A DNA stretch of 60,109 nt from Asticcacaulis biprosthecium C19 (lineage in GTDB: Bacteria; Pseudomonadota; Alphaproteobacteria; Caulobacterales; Caulobacteraceae): contig NZ_GL883078.1 in assembly GCF_000204015.1 (NCBI RefSeq), positions 123,644 to 183,752 on the forward strand. The letters are read 5' to 3'. How positions within the stretch are numbered: the first letter of the stretch is position 1; each line of letters starts with the position of its first letter. The translations under genes were made by a program, and so were the position numbers. Below the pieces are notes generated by a model that saw nothing but the letters and a program-made list of their open reading frames with translations, searched no databases and had not been told where the DNA came from. Shown one piece after another: positions 16,827-27,233 of this stretch.

Positions 16827-18810
16827 ATGACGCCAAACCTGAACCGCCGCGCCTTGTTCCGCATCGGTGGCGCCGCAGCCGCGCTTAACCTGGCCACATT
16901 GAGCGCCCGTGCCGACGAAACGCCGAAGGTACCGGCGACGCCCATGCCACCCATCGAGGCCTTTGCCTTGCCGCCGGCGATTGACGAAATCGCGCTGTCG
17001 CCTGACGGCAAGCGCTGCGCCCTTGTGACCCAGAAGGGCGACGATAAGATCTTGATGCATTTCACAATCATCGACCCCAAAACCAAGACCATCAATATGG
17101 GGCCGACCAAGATCCGTGGCCTGTTCTTTGGGGACAATGAGCACGTGGTGCTGATCAATTCGGTGACCACCGCGCTACCCGAGTTCGCCGGCTGGAAACA
17201 CGAGTTCTCCATCGCCCGATCGGTTCACCTGGATACGGCCGAGGTGGTCAACTTCTTCTCGCGGGAAGGGGGATTCTACGGCATCGTTCTGGGCGACGTC
17301 CAGCGCATCAAGGTCGATGGCGAATACCGCGTTACCGGCTCGAACTATCGCATGGCCCTGGGCTACAATCTGTGTCTGTTCAGTTTCAGCATGACCAAGC
17401 CCCGGGGCAAGCTGCTCCATGAAGGCAGCAACGACACCGAAGGCTGGGTCGTCGCCCCGGACGGGCGGCCGGTGGCCTATTCCGAGTACAGCGACGAACG
17501 CAAGACCTGGAAACTGTACTTCAACGTCGGCGAACCCGGAAAATCCCATCGCTTCAAGGAAATCTACAGCGTCAAGGAACCGCTCAACACGCCTGACCTG
17601 ATCGGCCTGGGCCGCGACGGCCAATCGGTGGTGCTGTACCTTAACGCTGGCGAGAACGAGGGCGAATATCACGAAATCTCGCCTGACGGCACCCTGGGGC
17701 CGGCGCTGGACAGCGGCGGAGACGACCGCGGGCGCGGCGCTCTGTTCCATCCCAATACCGGACGCCTGGCCGGATTCTCGCACCATGACGACTGGTTCTC
17801 CTACGACTATTTCGACCCGTTGATGAAGAAGATCGCTGCCGGACTGGCGCCGACCATGGGTGACGATTATCGCGTCGCTATGCGCGGTTTCGCCGAGGAC
17901 CCGCGCAAGCTGCTGATCTATGGCGAAAGCCCCTTCGATGCCGGCAGCTTTTTCTTTTGCCGACTTTTCGACCGGCCAGGTCGAACGTCTGGCGCTGAAT
18001 TATCCCGACATTCCCGAGGAATGGATCACGCAAAAAGCGGGCGTCACGTACAAGGCCGGCGATGGGCTGGAGATTCACGGCTATCTGACCCTGCCGCCGT
18101 TTAAGGCGGCGAAGAACCTGCCGCTGGTGGTGCTGCCGCATGGCGGGCCGGAATCACGCGACAATATCGATTTCGACTGGCAAACCCAGTGCCTGGCGTC
18201 ACGCGGCTATGCCGTCCTGCAACCCAATTTCCGAGGCTCCAGCGGCTATGGCGAGGTTTTCGTCGAAAAGGGTTTCGGTGAGTGGGGCCGCAAGCTGCAG
18301 ACCGACCTGTCGGACGGTGTGCGCTGGCTAGCGGCCCAGGGTACAATCGACCCGAAACGCGTGGCGATTCTGGGCGCCTCCTATGGCGGCTATGCCGCCC
18401 TGGCCGGTGCGACCCTGGATCCGGACATCTACCGTTGTGCCGTCTCCATCGCCGGAGTATCCGACCTGAAGTCGATGACCGGCTTCGAGCTCGACAACAG
18501 CGCGGGCAAGCAGACCCGCCGGGTGCGCTACTGGAAACAGTTCATGGGCGATGCCAAGACCTTTGATGCCGTGCCCCCGGCACGGCAAGCGGACAAGGCC
18601 TATTGTCCCATTCTGTTGATCCACGGCACCGACGACACCATCGTTCCCATCGACCAGAGCAAACGGATGGAAAAAGCCTTGAAGGCCGCCGGGAAACCCG
18701 TGGAATTCATCACCTATAAGGGCCAGGACCACTGGGAAACCGTCGGTTCGCACCGTATCGGCATGATGACATCGGCTTTGGCGTTCCTTGAAAAGCACAA
18801 TCCGGCCTGA
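16827..18810 (+). pseudogene. S9 peptidase, third paralogue, split by a one-base frameshift
   Basis: The first frame (from 16827) gives a Tat-type leader and the whole propeller, then leaves the family pattern after DAGSFFF and ends at 18104. The hydrolase half, with VVLPHGGPESRD, GASYGGYAAL, HGTDDTIVP and GQDHWETVG, continues in the +1 frame to a TGA at 18810. Alignment with the paralogues (DAGTYFFVDFSTG) places the shift at the T-runs 17949-17958: one extra T gives TTTTGCC where TTTGCC would restore ADFSTG. Everything else is intact, so this is either a very recent mutation, a sequencing error in a homopolymer, or a +1 recoding site. Confidence 0.8.
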
Positions 18811-18860
18811 GTGCGTTTCGATCCAGAAGATCGGCCCGGCACCCTCAGCTTTTGTTTTGA

Positions 18861-18901
18861 AGCGCATACCCAAAAGTGCGTCACCCTTTTGGGTATGCGC
18901 T
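18861..18901. repeat. REP-like hairpin, copy 1 (16-bp perfect stem)
   Basis: AGCGCATACCCAAAAG (18861-18876) pairs exactly with 18886-18901 around the loop TGCGTCACC. It is preceded by CTTTTGTTTTGA, as in the copy at 32.1 kb. The two-hairpin layout with TTTTGTTTTGA and a GCGCAT..ATGCGC stem resembles a dispersed repeat common in Alphaproteobacteria. It lies between two convergent genes and touches the stop of the DUF3828 gene, so it probably also works as a terminator. Confidence 0.75.
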
Positions 18902-19798
18902 CTAAGGCTCAAGCCCGACGACCCCATCGTTCTCGATATAGGCCGTCAGGGAGAAGCCCTGGGGAAAGGTCTCATTCTCCGGGTAGCGGACGTCGCGGAT
19001 TCGCCAGCCGTCCGCCTGTTTGACAAAGTCATAGATGACCGCCGTGGCTGTGCCCATATTGGCGAAAAAGGCCGTTACGGTCTGCTCACCCGGTGTGTCC
19101 TTGTCGCTGGCGACAACATAAACGTATTCGATCCGGGCGTCCTGGCCGCTGACGAAGATGTCCCAGTCGATCAGCGGCATCTCACCGTCCGGCGAGTCCT
19201 GAACCGCCTTGTCGTACTGGGCTTCCAACTCCGCCGTGAACGGCATGAACGGCTCATCGCCGGAACCGGGCGATTGTTCCATCATGGGCCGGTAGTATCG
19301 GACAATCGTCGATGCCGGTTCCGGGTCCGAAGCCGGGGTCGCGATGAGGAGATGGACGAAACGGCGCAGGTCGAATCCCGGTCCGTTTTCGTCGTCGGGA
19401 TAGCGGACATTGTCGATTCGCCAGCCGTCCGGCGTCGCGATAAAATCGAAATAGATCGTTGTTGCCTCGCCCAGATTGTCGAATTTCGCGGTGACCGTGC
19501 CGACATCACGCTTGAGCTTCAGCCGCGTGACGCCAAAGTCCTGGCCATTGACGAAAATGTCCCAATCCAGCGGCGGAAGGTTATTATCGGGCTCGGTCGA
19601 CCCGACCGTGTACAGAACCGCCAGTTCAGTCGTCATCAGCCGCTGCGGCCGGACATCGGGATAGGGCGCCATCCCGACCGGCTTGTACAGGGCATAGAGA
19701 TCACGAAGGATCTGCTCGGGCGAAGGGCCCGGCGTCTGCGCAAAAGCCGGCGCCGCCGGCATCGCGAGGACGGAGATAAGAAATGTGCGGCGCTGCAT
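18902..19798 (-). CDS. Exported protein with two DUF3828-like domains
   Basis: 298 residues with a signal peptide ending at AFAQ (the RR in MQRRTFLISV may make it a Tat substrate). The mature part is an internal duplication: PPLDWDIFVNGQDF and PLIDWDIFVSGQDA, then DGWRIDNVRYPDDE and DGWRIRDVRYPENE, about 125 residues apart. The spacing and the GWRI..V.YP motif fit DUF3828, a small family of unknown role often found in secreted proteins. It is divergent from the FadR-type regulator gene and shares its upstream region with it. No enzymatic residues are evident. Confidence 0.7.
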   Translation of the reverse strand: MQRRTFLISVLAMPAAPAFAQTPGPSPEQILRDLYALYKPVGMAPYPDVRPQRLMTTELAVLYTVGSTEPDNNLPPLDWDIFVNGQDFGVTRLKLKRDVGTVTAKFDNLGEATTIYFDFIATPDGWRIDNVRYPDDENGPGFDLRRFVHLLIATPASDPEPASTIVRYYRPMMEQSPGSGDEPFMPFTAELEAQYDKAVQDSPDGEMPLIDWDIFVSGQDARIEYVYVVASDKDTPGEQTVTAFFANMGTATAVIYDFVKQADGWRIRDVRYPENETFPQGFSLTAYIENDGVVGLEP

Positions 19799-19887
19799 GA
19801 CGGCCTCCCCTGGGTTACCTCAAGTCTAAGCTTTTCGCCGACAAGGCGCCATGCACAAACCCTGTAATGGAAGCTCCTCTATACTCA

Positions 19888-19961
19888 GACAAATGTAAGA
19901 ATTTGTCTCGCCAATACGCTACAAATTAGCTTTGTCAAACAGACAATTCGATGTCATGACA
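19888..19961. promoter_or_regulatory. Cluster of TTGTC/GACAA dyads, probable FadR-type operator region
   Basis: Three dyads lie between the divergent DUF3828 and regulator genes: GACAAAT-N6-ATTTGTC (19888-19907), TTGTC-N5-GACAA (19932-19946) and TGTCATGACA (19952-19961), the last just before the regulator ATG at 19967. The half-site also occurs as ATTGTCTGAC at 20867-20876 upstream of the epimerase gene. Autoregulation and control of the downstream sugar genes are inferred. Confidence 0.4.
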
Positions 19962-19966
19962 AGGAC

Positions 19967-20788
19967 ATGAGAAAACCCGCCCCTCCCGAGTCGGCTGGCG
20001 AAGACAAGTCCTCCGACATCAAGACGCTGTCCCGCCGCCTCAAGATGAGCGCCGTGCGCCCCCACGACAGCGGTTCCGGCCAGAGCCACCTGATGTATCA
20101 GGGGCGGTTGCACGGAGCGCTGGCGCGCCAACTCGGCGTCGACATTCTGCGCGGCGTCTACAGGCAGGGCGAGATCCTTCCCAACGAAATCGATTCGTCG
20201 TCGTCTCTGGACATTTCGCGGTCGGCCTATCGCGAGGCGATCCGCATCCTGGCCGCCAAGGGCATGGTCGAAAGCCGCCCCAAGACCGGCACGCGGGTCA
20301 CCGAGCGGGCGCGCTGGAATCTGCTGGATCCCGAAGTCCTGGGCTGGATGTTCGAGACCGAGCCCCCCCATGACTTCGTCAAGGCGCTGTTCGAGCTGCG
20401 CCTGATCACCGAGCCGGCAGCCGCGGAACTGGCAGCCCAGCGCCGCACCGATGAGCAGATCGAATCGATGCGGCATTCGCTCGACATCATGAAGCGCGAA
20501 ACCTTGCAGACCGAGGCCGGCCGCCGCGCCGACCTGGAATTCCACCATGTCCTGATCCAGGCGACCGACAACGAGGCCCTGGCTTCGCTTAGTTCCTCGA
20601 TCGGTGCGGCAGTGTCGTGGACGACGCGGTACAAGGCAAGGCACAACGCCCTGACCCGCGACCCGGTGCCCGACCACGAGCGTGTCTTCGAAGCCGTGGC
20701 CGCGGGCGATGGCCGGGCAGCGCGGTGGTGCATGGAATCGCTGATCCGCATGGCGCACGAAGACACCGAACGCGCTTTCCAGAACTGA
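19967..20788 (+). CDS. GntR-family regulator, FadR subfamily (FCD domain)
   Basis: 273 residues. A basic N-terminal extension of about 40 residues precedes the winged helix (LGVDILRGVYRQGEILPNE and SLDISRSAYREAIRILAAKGMVESRPKTGTRV, seen in order), followed by the all-helical FCD ligand domain (about 130-270) with the metal/ligand residues D and H in ADLEFHHVLIQATDN and the late PDHERVFEAVAAGD. FCD regulators typically bind sugar acids or other carboxylates. The next genes encode an aldose epimerase and an aldonate dehydratase, so it probably controls them in response to an aldonate or a keto-deoxy acid. Confidence 0.85.
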   Translation: MRKPAPPESAGEDKSSDIKTLSRRLKMSAVRPHDSGSGQSHLMYQGRLHGALARQLGVDILRGVYRQGEILPNEIDSSSSLDISRSAYREAIRILAAKGMVESRPKTGTRVTERARWNLLDPEVLGWMFETEPPHDFVKALFELRLITEPAAAELAAQRRTDEQIESMRHSLDIMKRETLQTEAGRRADLEFHHVLIQATDNEALASLSSSIGAAVSWTTRYKARHNALTRDPVPDHERVFEAVAAGDGRAARWCMESLIRMAHEDTERAFQN

Positions 20789-20990
20789 CCCTTCCGCAAA
20801 GGCAGGCGCGGAGCTTGCCTTGACGGCCCGGCACGGCGGTTATTTTGTGTGATTTATAGATTTCCTATTGTCTGACTTTATCGTCACGGCTATGACTCGT
20901 GCGATAAATGAGCGCCCGCCGCACGGCCGGGTGCATAACGGGTGTTGGAAACGGACTTTCACAGTCCCAAGCGTCTCAGGAGAGGCAAGC

Positions 20991-22166
20991 ATGATGTCGA
21001 TGGTAAAGAGATTGGGTTTGGCAGTGAGCCTGGGTGCGATCATGTGTCTGTCGGCGTGTGCCGACAAGGGCGCGGACGCCTCCAAGACTGCTGCCGCAGT
21101 AAGCGCGACGCGCGCCGACTGGGGCGCGCTGTCCGATGGCGCCAAGGTCGAGGCCGTCGAACTGAAGAATTCCAAGGGCGTCTCCGCCCGTATCATCACC
21201 TACGGCGCCACCCTGCAGAACCTGATCGTGCCTGACAAGGCCGGTCTCCCAGGGGATATCGTCATCGGCTATGACAACATTGAAGGCTACGAAAAGACCC
21301 CGAACTATACCGGCGTCACCGTCGGCCGCTACGCCAACCGCATTGCCAAGGGCAAGTTCACCATCGATGGCAAGGAATACACGCTCGCCATCAACAATAC
21401 GCCAAACGCCCTGCACGGCGGCCTGAAGGGCTGGGACAAGCGCAATTGGACCATCACCGACGTCAAGAGCGGTGATACGGCGTCCGTGACCTTGCAATAT
21501 GTCTCGCCCGACGGCGAGGAAGGCTATCCCGGCACGGTGACCGCTGAGGTCACCTATAGCCTGAACGAAAACAACGACCTGACCGTCAGCTACAAGGCCA
21601 CGACCGATAAGCCGACCGTCGTCAACATGACCAACCACTCCCTGTTCAACCTGGGCGGCGTACCGGTCACCCGTTCGGCACTGGACGCCTATGTGAAGAT
21701 CGAGTCCGACGCTATCCTGGCCGTCGACAAGACCCTGATCCCGACCGGCGAGCTCAAGGTTGCGGGTACCCCGTTCGACTTCAACACCCCGGGCCTGATC
21801 AGCGAGCGCGTCACCTCGACCCACCCGCAAATCGTCATCGGTAATGCTGGCATCGACCACAATTACATCATCCGCGGCGGACTGACGGCTGCCCCCAAGC
21901 CTGCCGTCACGATCGAAGACAAGACCTCGGGCCGCGCCATGACCATCGCCACGACCGAACCGGGCATCCAGATGTATACCGGCAACTTCCTGGACGGCAC
22001 GATTGCCGGCAAGGGCGGCCAGAAACTGGTCAAGTACCAGGCCGTCGCCTTCGAAGCCCAGCGCTATCCCGACAGCCCCAACCAGGCTTCGTTCCCGACG
22101 ACCCGCCTGGATCCGGGCCAGACCTACACCCAGACAACCGTCCATCACTTCTACACCGTCCAGTAA
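20991..22166 (+). CDS. Aldose 1-epimerase (galactose mutarotase family), lipoprotein
   Basis: 391 residues from the ATG at 20991, which has AGGAGAGG upstream. Residues 1-24 are a lipoprotein signal with lipobox LSAC (Cys about 23), so the enzyme is membrane-anchored in the periplasm, unlike cytoplasmic GalM. Family motifs are present: [45 protein letters not shown] (catalytic His), [13 protein letters not shown] (second His) and GIDHNYI, with the catalytic Glu in [15 protein letters not shown]. It interconverts alpha and beta anomers of aldoses. It lies 7 bases before the dehydratase gene, so both are likely co-transcribed. Confidence 0.92.
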   Translation: MMSMVKRLGLAVSLGAIMCLSACADKGADASKTAAAVSATRADWGALSDGAKVEAVELKNSKGVSARIITYGATLQNLIVPDKAGLPGDIVIGYDNIEGYEKTPNYTGVTVGRYANRIAKGKFTIDGKEYTLAINNTPNALHGGLKGWDKRNWTITDVKSGDTASVTLQYVSPDGEEGYPGTVTAEVTYSLNENNDLTVSYKATTDKPTVVNMTNHSLFNLGGVPVTRSALDAYVKIESDAILAVDKTLIPTGELKVAGTPFDFNTPGLISERVTSTHPQIVIGNAGIDHNYIIRGGLTAAPKPAVTIEDKTSGRAMTIATTEPGIQMYTGNFLDGTIAGKGGQKLVKYQAVAFEAQRYPDSPNQASFPTTRLDPGQTYTQTTVHHFYTVQ

Positions 22167-22173
22167 GCCTCCT

Positions 22174-23976
22174 ATGTCCTTCGATAAGCCTGCCCAAAAA
22201 ACGCTGCGCTCGCGCGCCTGGTTCGACAACCCGCACAATGCCGACATGACGGCGCTCTACCTGGAGCGTTACATGAACTTCGGCCTGTCGCTGGAGGAGC
22301 TGCAATCCGGCAAGCCGATTATCGGCATTGCCCAGACCGGCTCCGACCTGTCGCCCTGCAACCGGCACCACCTGGTGTTGGCCGACCGCATCCGGGCAGG
22401 CATTATCGAAGCGGGTGGTATCCCGCTGGAATTCCCCGTTCACCCGATCCAGGAAACCGGCAAGCGACCGACCGCCGGACTGGACCGCAACCTGGCCTAT
22501 ATCGGCCTGGTCGAGGTCCTCTACGGCTATCCGCTGGATGGCGTCGTTCTGACCATCGGCTGTGACAAGACCACGCCTGCCTGCCTGATGGCGGCCGCCA
22601 CGGTCAATATCCCGGCCATCGCCCTCTCGGTTGGGCCCATGCTGAACGGCTGGTACAAGGGTCAGCGTACCGGCTCGGGCACCATCGTCTGGAAGGCCCG
22701 CGAACTGCTGGCCGCCGGCGAGATCGACTACCAGGGCTTTATCAAGCTGGTGGCGTCGTCGGCGCCGTCGACCGGCTACTGTAATACCATGGGCACGGCC
22801 ACCACGATGAACTCGCTGGCCGAAGCCCTGGGGATGCAACTCCCCTACGCGGCCGCCATTCCGGCACCGCACCGCGACCGCCAGGAATGCGCCTGGCGGA
22901 CGGGCAAGCGCATCGTCGACATGGTCCATGAGGACCTGAAGCCCTCGGACATTCTGACCAAAGACGCCTTCATCAACGCCATCCGCGTCAACTCGGCCAT
23001 CGGCGGTTCGACCAATGCGCCGATCCACCTCAACGCCCTGGCCCGCCATATCGGCGTCGAGCTGAAGGTCGAGGACTGGCAGACCTATGGCGAGGAAGTG
23101 CCCCTGATCGTCAACCTGATGCCGGCCGGCGAATATCTCGGTGAAGACTATCACCATGCCGGCGGTGTCCCAGCCGTCGTGAAGCAACTGATGAACCAGG
23201 GCCTGATCTTTGAAGACGCCCTGACCGTCACCGGCACGTCGCTGGGCGACAACTGCCGTGACGCCGTCACTGAAGACGAGAACGTCATCCGCCCTTACGA
23301 CAAGCCGCTGAAGGAACGCGCCGGTTTCCGCGTCCTGTCTGGCAACCTGTTTACCTCTGCCGTCATGAAGGTCAGCGTGATCTCGCCGGAATTCCGCGAA
23401 CGCTACCTGGCCAATCCGGACGACCCGGAGGCCTTCGAAGGCCGCGCTATCGTGTTCGACGGCCCGGAGCACTATCACAACAGCATCGACGACGAATCGC
23501 TTGGGATCGACGAACACTGCATCCTGTTTATGCGCGGCGCCGGCCCGATCGGCTATCCGGGCGCGGCCGAGGTCGTCAACATGCGTCCGCCGTCCTACCT
23601 GATCAAAAAGGGCATTTCTTCTCTGGCCTGTATCGGAGACGGTCGCCAGTCAGGGACCTCGGGCTCGCCGTCGATCCTGAATGCGTCGCCGGAAGCGGCG
23701 GCCGGGGGCAACCTCGCCCTGCTGCAGATGGGCGATCGGGTCCGCGTGGACCTCAACACCAATACGGTCAATGTGCTGCTCTCCGACGCGGAACTGGCCG
23801 AGCGCCGCGCTGATCTTGAGGCCAAGGGCGGCTATCAGTATCCGAAGAGCCAGACGCCGTGGCAGGTCATGCAGCGCGCCGTCGTCGGCCAGATGGACAC
23901 GGGCGCCACGTTGGAAGACTCGGTGCAGTTCCAGCGCATTGCCCAGACCATGGGCCTCCCGCGCGACAATCACTAG
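22174..23976 (+). CDS. IlvD/Edd-family sugar-acid dehydratase (xylonate/arabinonate type)
   Basis: 600 residues. It carries the Fe-S dehydratase signatures [35 protein letters not shown] and [15 protein letters not shown], and C-terminal [26 protein letters not shown]. The N-terminal [25 protein letters not shown] (in parts: [20 protein letters not shown]) matches the aldonate branch, as in Caulobacter XylD, rather than IlvD proper or 6-phosphogluconate dehydratase. It would dehydrate an aldonate to a 2-keto-3-deoxy acid. The preceding epimerase and FadR-type regulator support a sugar-acid pathway; the exact sugar (xylose, arabinose, galactose) is not decided by the sequence. Confidence 0.88.
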   Translation: MSFDKPAQKTLRSRAWFDNPHNADMTALYLERYMNFGLSLEELQSGKPIIGIAQTGSDLSPCNRHHLVLADRIRAGIIEAGGIPLEFPVHPIQETGKRPTAGLDRNLAYIGLVEVLYGYPLDGVVLTIGCDKTTPACLMAAATVNIPAIALSVGPMLNGWYKGQRTGSGTIVWKARELLAAGEIDYQGFIKLVASSAPSTGYCNTMGTATTMNSLAEALGMQLPYAAAIPAPHRDRQECAWRTGKRIVDMVHEDLKPSDILTKDAFINAIRVNSAIGGSTNAPIHLNALARHIGVELKVEDWQTYGEEVPLIVNLMPAGEYLGEDYHHAGGVPAVVKQLMNQGLIFEDALTVTGTSLGDNCRDAVTEDENVIRPYDKPLKERAGFRVLSGNLFTSAVMKVSVISPEFRERYLANPDDPEAFEGRAIVFDGPEHYHNSIDDESLGIDEHCILFMRGAGPIGYPGAAEVVNMRPPSYLIKKGISSLACIGDGRQSGTSGSPSILNASPEAAAGGNLALLQMGDRVRVDLNTNTVNVLLSDAELAERRADLEAKGGYQYPKSQTPWQVMQRAVVGQMDTGATLEDSVQFQRIAQTMGLPRDNH

Positions 23977-23983
23977 ATACCGT

Positions 23984-24014
23984 TTGCAAACGCCTCAGGC
24001 TGAGGCGTTTGCAA
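23984..24014. terminator. Bidirectional terminator hairpin
   Basis: TTGCAAACGCCTCAG pairs perfectly with CTGAGGCGTTTGCAA around a single G, between the convergent dehydratase and hutU genes. The stem is 15 bp. T-rich tails are short on both sides. Confidence 0.65.
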
Positions 24015-24032
24015 TACGGCATCTCCGAGGAC

Positions 24033-25697
24033 CTAAAGTATCGCTGGCAGATCCAGCCCATGCTCGCGGGCGCAGTCCAGCGCGATGTCGTAGCCGGCAT
24101 CAGCGTGGCGCATGACGCCCGTGGCCGGGTCGTTCCACAGCACCCGGCGCAAGCGGCGGTCGGCGTCTTCGCTGCCATCGCAGACGATGACCATGCCGGC
24201 GTGCTGCGAATAGCCCATCCCAACCCCGCCACCATGGTGCAGCGACACCCAGGTCGCACCCGACGCGGTGTTCAGCAACGCATTGAGCAGCGGCCAGTCG
24301 GAGACGGCGTCCGAGCTATCGCGCATGGCCTCGGTTTCGCGGTTGGGGGATGCCACCGAACCGGAATCGAGGTGGTCTCGTCCGATGACCACTGGCGCCT
24401 TCAGTTCACCGTTGCGCACCATCTCGTTAAACGCCAGGCCCAGGCGGTGGCGATCCCCAAGCCCCACCCAGCAGATCCGAGCCGGCAGCCCCTGGAACTT
24501 TATCTTTTCCCGCGCCATGTCGAGCCAGTTGTGCAGGTGGGCATTGTCCGGGAGCAGTGCCTTGACCTTGGCATCCGTGCGGTAGATGTCCTCAGGGTCG
24601 CCGGACAGGGCCACCCAGCGAAACGGACCAATGCCGCGGCAGAACAGCGGCCGGATGTAGGCCGGGACGAAGCCCGGGAAATCGAAGGCGTTGGTGACGC
24701 CTTCGTCCAGGGCGACCTGGCGGATATTGTTGCCATAATCGACCGTGGCGACACCGGCCTTGGCGAAGTCCAGCATGGCGCGGACATGGACGGCCATCGA
24801 CGCCTTCGCCGCACGCGCCACGGCCTGCGGATCGCTTTCGCGCATGCTCAGCCATTGCTCTACCGTCCATTCGGCCGGCAGGTAACCGTTGACGGGATCG
24901 TGGGCCGAGGTCTGGTCGGTCAGCATGTCCGGGCGGACGCCACGCCGGTACAGTTCGGGCAGGATTTCGGCAGCATTCCCGAGCAAGCCAACCGACAGGG
25001 GCGTTTTTTGGGGCGTCTTCGCTTCGGTGATCCAGGCCAGAGCTTCGTCGATATCGGCTGTCGAACGGTCGAGATAGCCGGTGCGCAGACGCATCTCGAT
25101 CCGCGACGCCTGGCATTCGATGGCCAGGCACGAAGCCCCGGCCATGACAGCGGCGAGCGGCTGCGCCCCGCCCATGCCACCCAGGCCGGCCGTGAGCAGC
25201 CAGCGGCCTTTCAGGTCGCCGCCGAAATGCTGACGGCCCATCTCGGCAAAGGTTTCATAGGTCCCCTGGACGATGCCCTGAGTGCCAATATAGATCCACG
25301 ATCCGGCCGTCATCTGGCCGTACATCATCAGGCCCTTGCGATCCAGGTCGCTGAAATGCTCCCAGGTCGCCCAGCGTGGCACCAGATTGGAGTTGGCGAT
25401 CAGGACGCGTGGCGCGTCGCGGTGAGTTTGGAAAACGCCAACCGGTTTGCCCGACTGGATCAGCAGTGTCTCGTCATCGTCGAGGCGGCGCAGGGTCTCG
25501 ACAATCTTGTCATAGCTGTTCCAATCGCGCGCTGCCCGCCCAATGCCGCCATAGACGACAAGATCTTCCGGTCGTTCGGCGACGTCGGGATGCAGGTTGT
25601 TCATCAGCATGCGCAGCGGCGCTTCGGTCAGCCAGGACTTGGCGGTCAGTTCGGTGCCGGTGGCCGGCAGGATGCGGCGAACATTGTCGGTCGACAT
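24033..25697 (-). CDS. hutU: Urocanate hydratase
   Basis: 554 residues, the normal length. The NAD-binding [12 protein letters not shown] and the region [18 protein letters not shown] are present, as is the conserved [25 protein letters not shown] with the catalytic area, and the C-terminal [22 protein letters not shown]. The enzyme hydrates urocanate to imidazolonepropionate, the second step of histidine degradation. The gene is the last of hutI-hutH-hutU on this strand, 9 bases after hutH. Confidence 0.97.
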   Translation of the reverse strand: MSTDNVRRILPATGTELTAKSWLTEAPLRMLMNNLHPDVAERPEDLVVYGGIGRAARDWNSYDKIVETLRRLDDDETLLIQSGKPVGVFQTHRDAPRVLIANSNLVPRWATWEHFSDLDRKGLMMYGQMTAGSWIYIGTQGIVQGTYETFAEMGRQHFGGDLKGRWLLTAGLGGMGGAQPLAAVMAGASCLAIECQASRIEMRLRTGYLDRSTADIDEALAWITEAKTPQKTPLSVGLLGNAAEILPELYRRGVRPDMLTDQTSAHDPVNGYLPAEWTVEQWLSMRESDPQAVARAAKASMAVHVRAMLDFAKAGVATVDYGNNIRQVALDEGVTNAFDFPGFVPAYIRPLFCRGIGPFRWVALSGDPEDIYRTDAKVKALLPDNAHLHNWLDMAREKIKFQGLPARICWVGLGDRHRLGLAFNEMVRNGELKAPVVIGRDHLDSGSVASPNRETEAMRDSSDAVSDWPLLNALLNTASGATWVSLHHGGGVGMGYSQHAGMVIVCDGSEDADRRLRRVLWNDPATGVMRHADAGYDIALDCAREHGLDLPAIL

Positions 25698-25706
25698 GGG
25701 GGCTCC

Positions 25707-27233
25707 TTACGGATTGACGTCGGGCAGGGCGATGCCGGCGGCCTGGGTAACGGCACCGGTACTTGCCAAAGCGATGGCCTTGGTCAGGTCGGGGTGGAAA
25801 TGGCGGTCGTCATCAAGGGCCGGGACCCAGGCGCGGACCAGGGCACGTACCCGTTCCAGCGCTGCTGACGAGGTCAGAGGGGCGTGGAAGTCGCAGCCTT
25901 GGGCCGCTGCCAGGAGTTCAATCCCGAGCACGCCAAAGGCGTTGTCAGCCATGTCTTTCAGTCGGCGCGCACCGTGGGCCGCCATCGAGACATGGTCTTC
26001 CTGATTGGCCGAGGTCGGGATGGAATCTACGCTGGCGGGATAGGCTCTCTGCTTGTTTTCTGAGACCAAAGCGGCGGCGGTGACCTGGGGGATCATAAAG
26101 CCGGAATTCAGCCCAGGATGCGGCGTCAGAAAGGCTGGCAGGCGCGACAGGGCCGGGTCGACCAGCATGGCAACCCGGCGTTCGGCCAGGGAGCCGATCT
26201 CGCAAATAGCCAGGGCGATGATGTCGGCGGCAAAAGCCACCGGTTCGGCGTGGAAATTGCCGCCGGACAGGGCAACATCCGGGTCGGTGAAGATAAGTGG
26301 ATTGTCGGAGACGCCATTGGCTTCGGTTTCGAGAGTGGCGGCCGCCTGGCGCAGGATATCGAGCGCCGCGCCCATGACCTGGGGCTGGCAGCGCAGGCAG
26401 TATGGATCCTGGACTCGCTCATCGCCTTTCAGATGCGAGGCGCGGATAGCCGATCCGACCATCAGTTCACCCAGGGTGTGGGCGGTATCGATCTGGCCAC
26501 GATGACGGCGCACGGCGTGGATTCGCGGGTCGAATGGAGCGTCGGAACCTTTAGCCGCTTCGGTCGACAAGGCGCCGCACACCAGGGCGGTTTGCAACAA
26601 GCGTTCAGCTTCGAACAGGCCGGCCAGAGCATTGGCGGTCGAGAACTGGGTGCCGTTCAGCAGGGCCAGGCCTTCCTTGGGGCCCGGGACAAGCGGGCTC
26701 AGACCGGCCGTTTTGAGGGCGTCCGCGGCCGGCATGACGGTGCCGCCGGCGTCGATCTCCCCTACCCCCATCATAGCCGCCGCCATATGGGCCAGCGGCG
26801 CCAGGTCGCCGGAGGCGCCAACACTGCCCTGGCACGGGATCAATGGCATAAAGTCAAGGGTCAGCAGGGCTTCGAGCAGGGTCAGGGTGGCGATCTGCAC
26901 GCCCGACACGCCCTGGGCCAGGCTGACCAGTTTCAGCGCCAGCATCAGCCGCACCACCGGCCGCGGCGATGGCGCTCCGACCCCGGCGGCGTGGGACAGG
27001 ATGATATTCCGTTGCAGCCTTGCCAGGTCGTGGTCGTCGATTCGGGTCGAGGCCAGCTTGCCAAAGCCGGTATTGATGCCATAGACCGGTTCGCCCTGGG
27101 CCAGGATGCGCAGCACAGCGGCGGCGCTGGCCTCGACGGCGCCCAAACAGGCCGGATCGAGTTTGAAGGCAGCGCCGCGATAGATGTCGCGCCAGTGGTC
27201 CAGTGTGACCTGGCCGGCCGTCAGGGTGATCAT
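25707..27233 (-). CDS. hutH: Histidine ammonia-lyase
   Basis: 508 residues. The Ala-Ser-Gly that cyclises to the MIO cofactor is in [15 protein letters not shown] (about residue 142), and [12 protein letters not shown] provides the catalytic Tyr. [15 protein letters not shown] and [19 protein letters not shown] are also typical. It deaminates histidine to urocanate. The ATG overlaps the hutI stop by 4 bases (ATGA), so translation is coupled to hutI. Confidence 0.97.
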   Translation of the reverse strand: MITLTAGQVTLDHWRDIYRGAAFKLDPACLGAVEASAAAVLRILAQGEPVYGINTGFGKLASTRIDDHDLARLQRNIILSHAAGVGAPSPRPVVRLMLALKLVSLAQGVSGVQIATLTLLEALLTLDFMPLIPCQGSVGASGDLAPLAHMAAAMMGVGEIDAGGTVMPAADALKTAGLSPLVPGPKEGLALLNGTQFSTANALAGLFEAERLLQTALVCGALSTEAAKGSDAPFDPRIHAVRRHRGQIDTAHTLGELMVGSAIRASHLKGDERVQDPYCLRCQPQVMGAALDILRQAAATLETEANGVSDNPLIFTDPDVALSGGNFHAEPVAFAADIIALAICEIGSLAERRVAMLVDPALSRLPAFLTPHPGLNSGFMIPQVTAAALVSENKQRAYPASVDSIPTSANQEDHVSMAAHGARRLKDMADNAFGVLGIELLAAAQGCDFHAPLTSSAALERVRALVRAWVPALDDDRHFHPDLTKAIALASTGAVTQAAGIALPDVNP

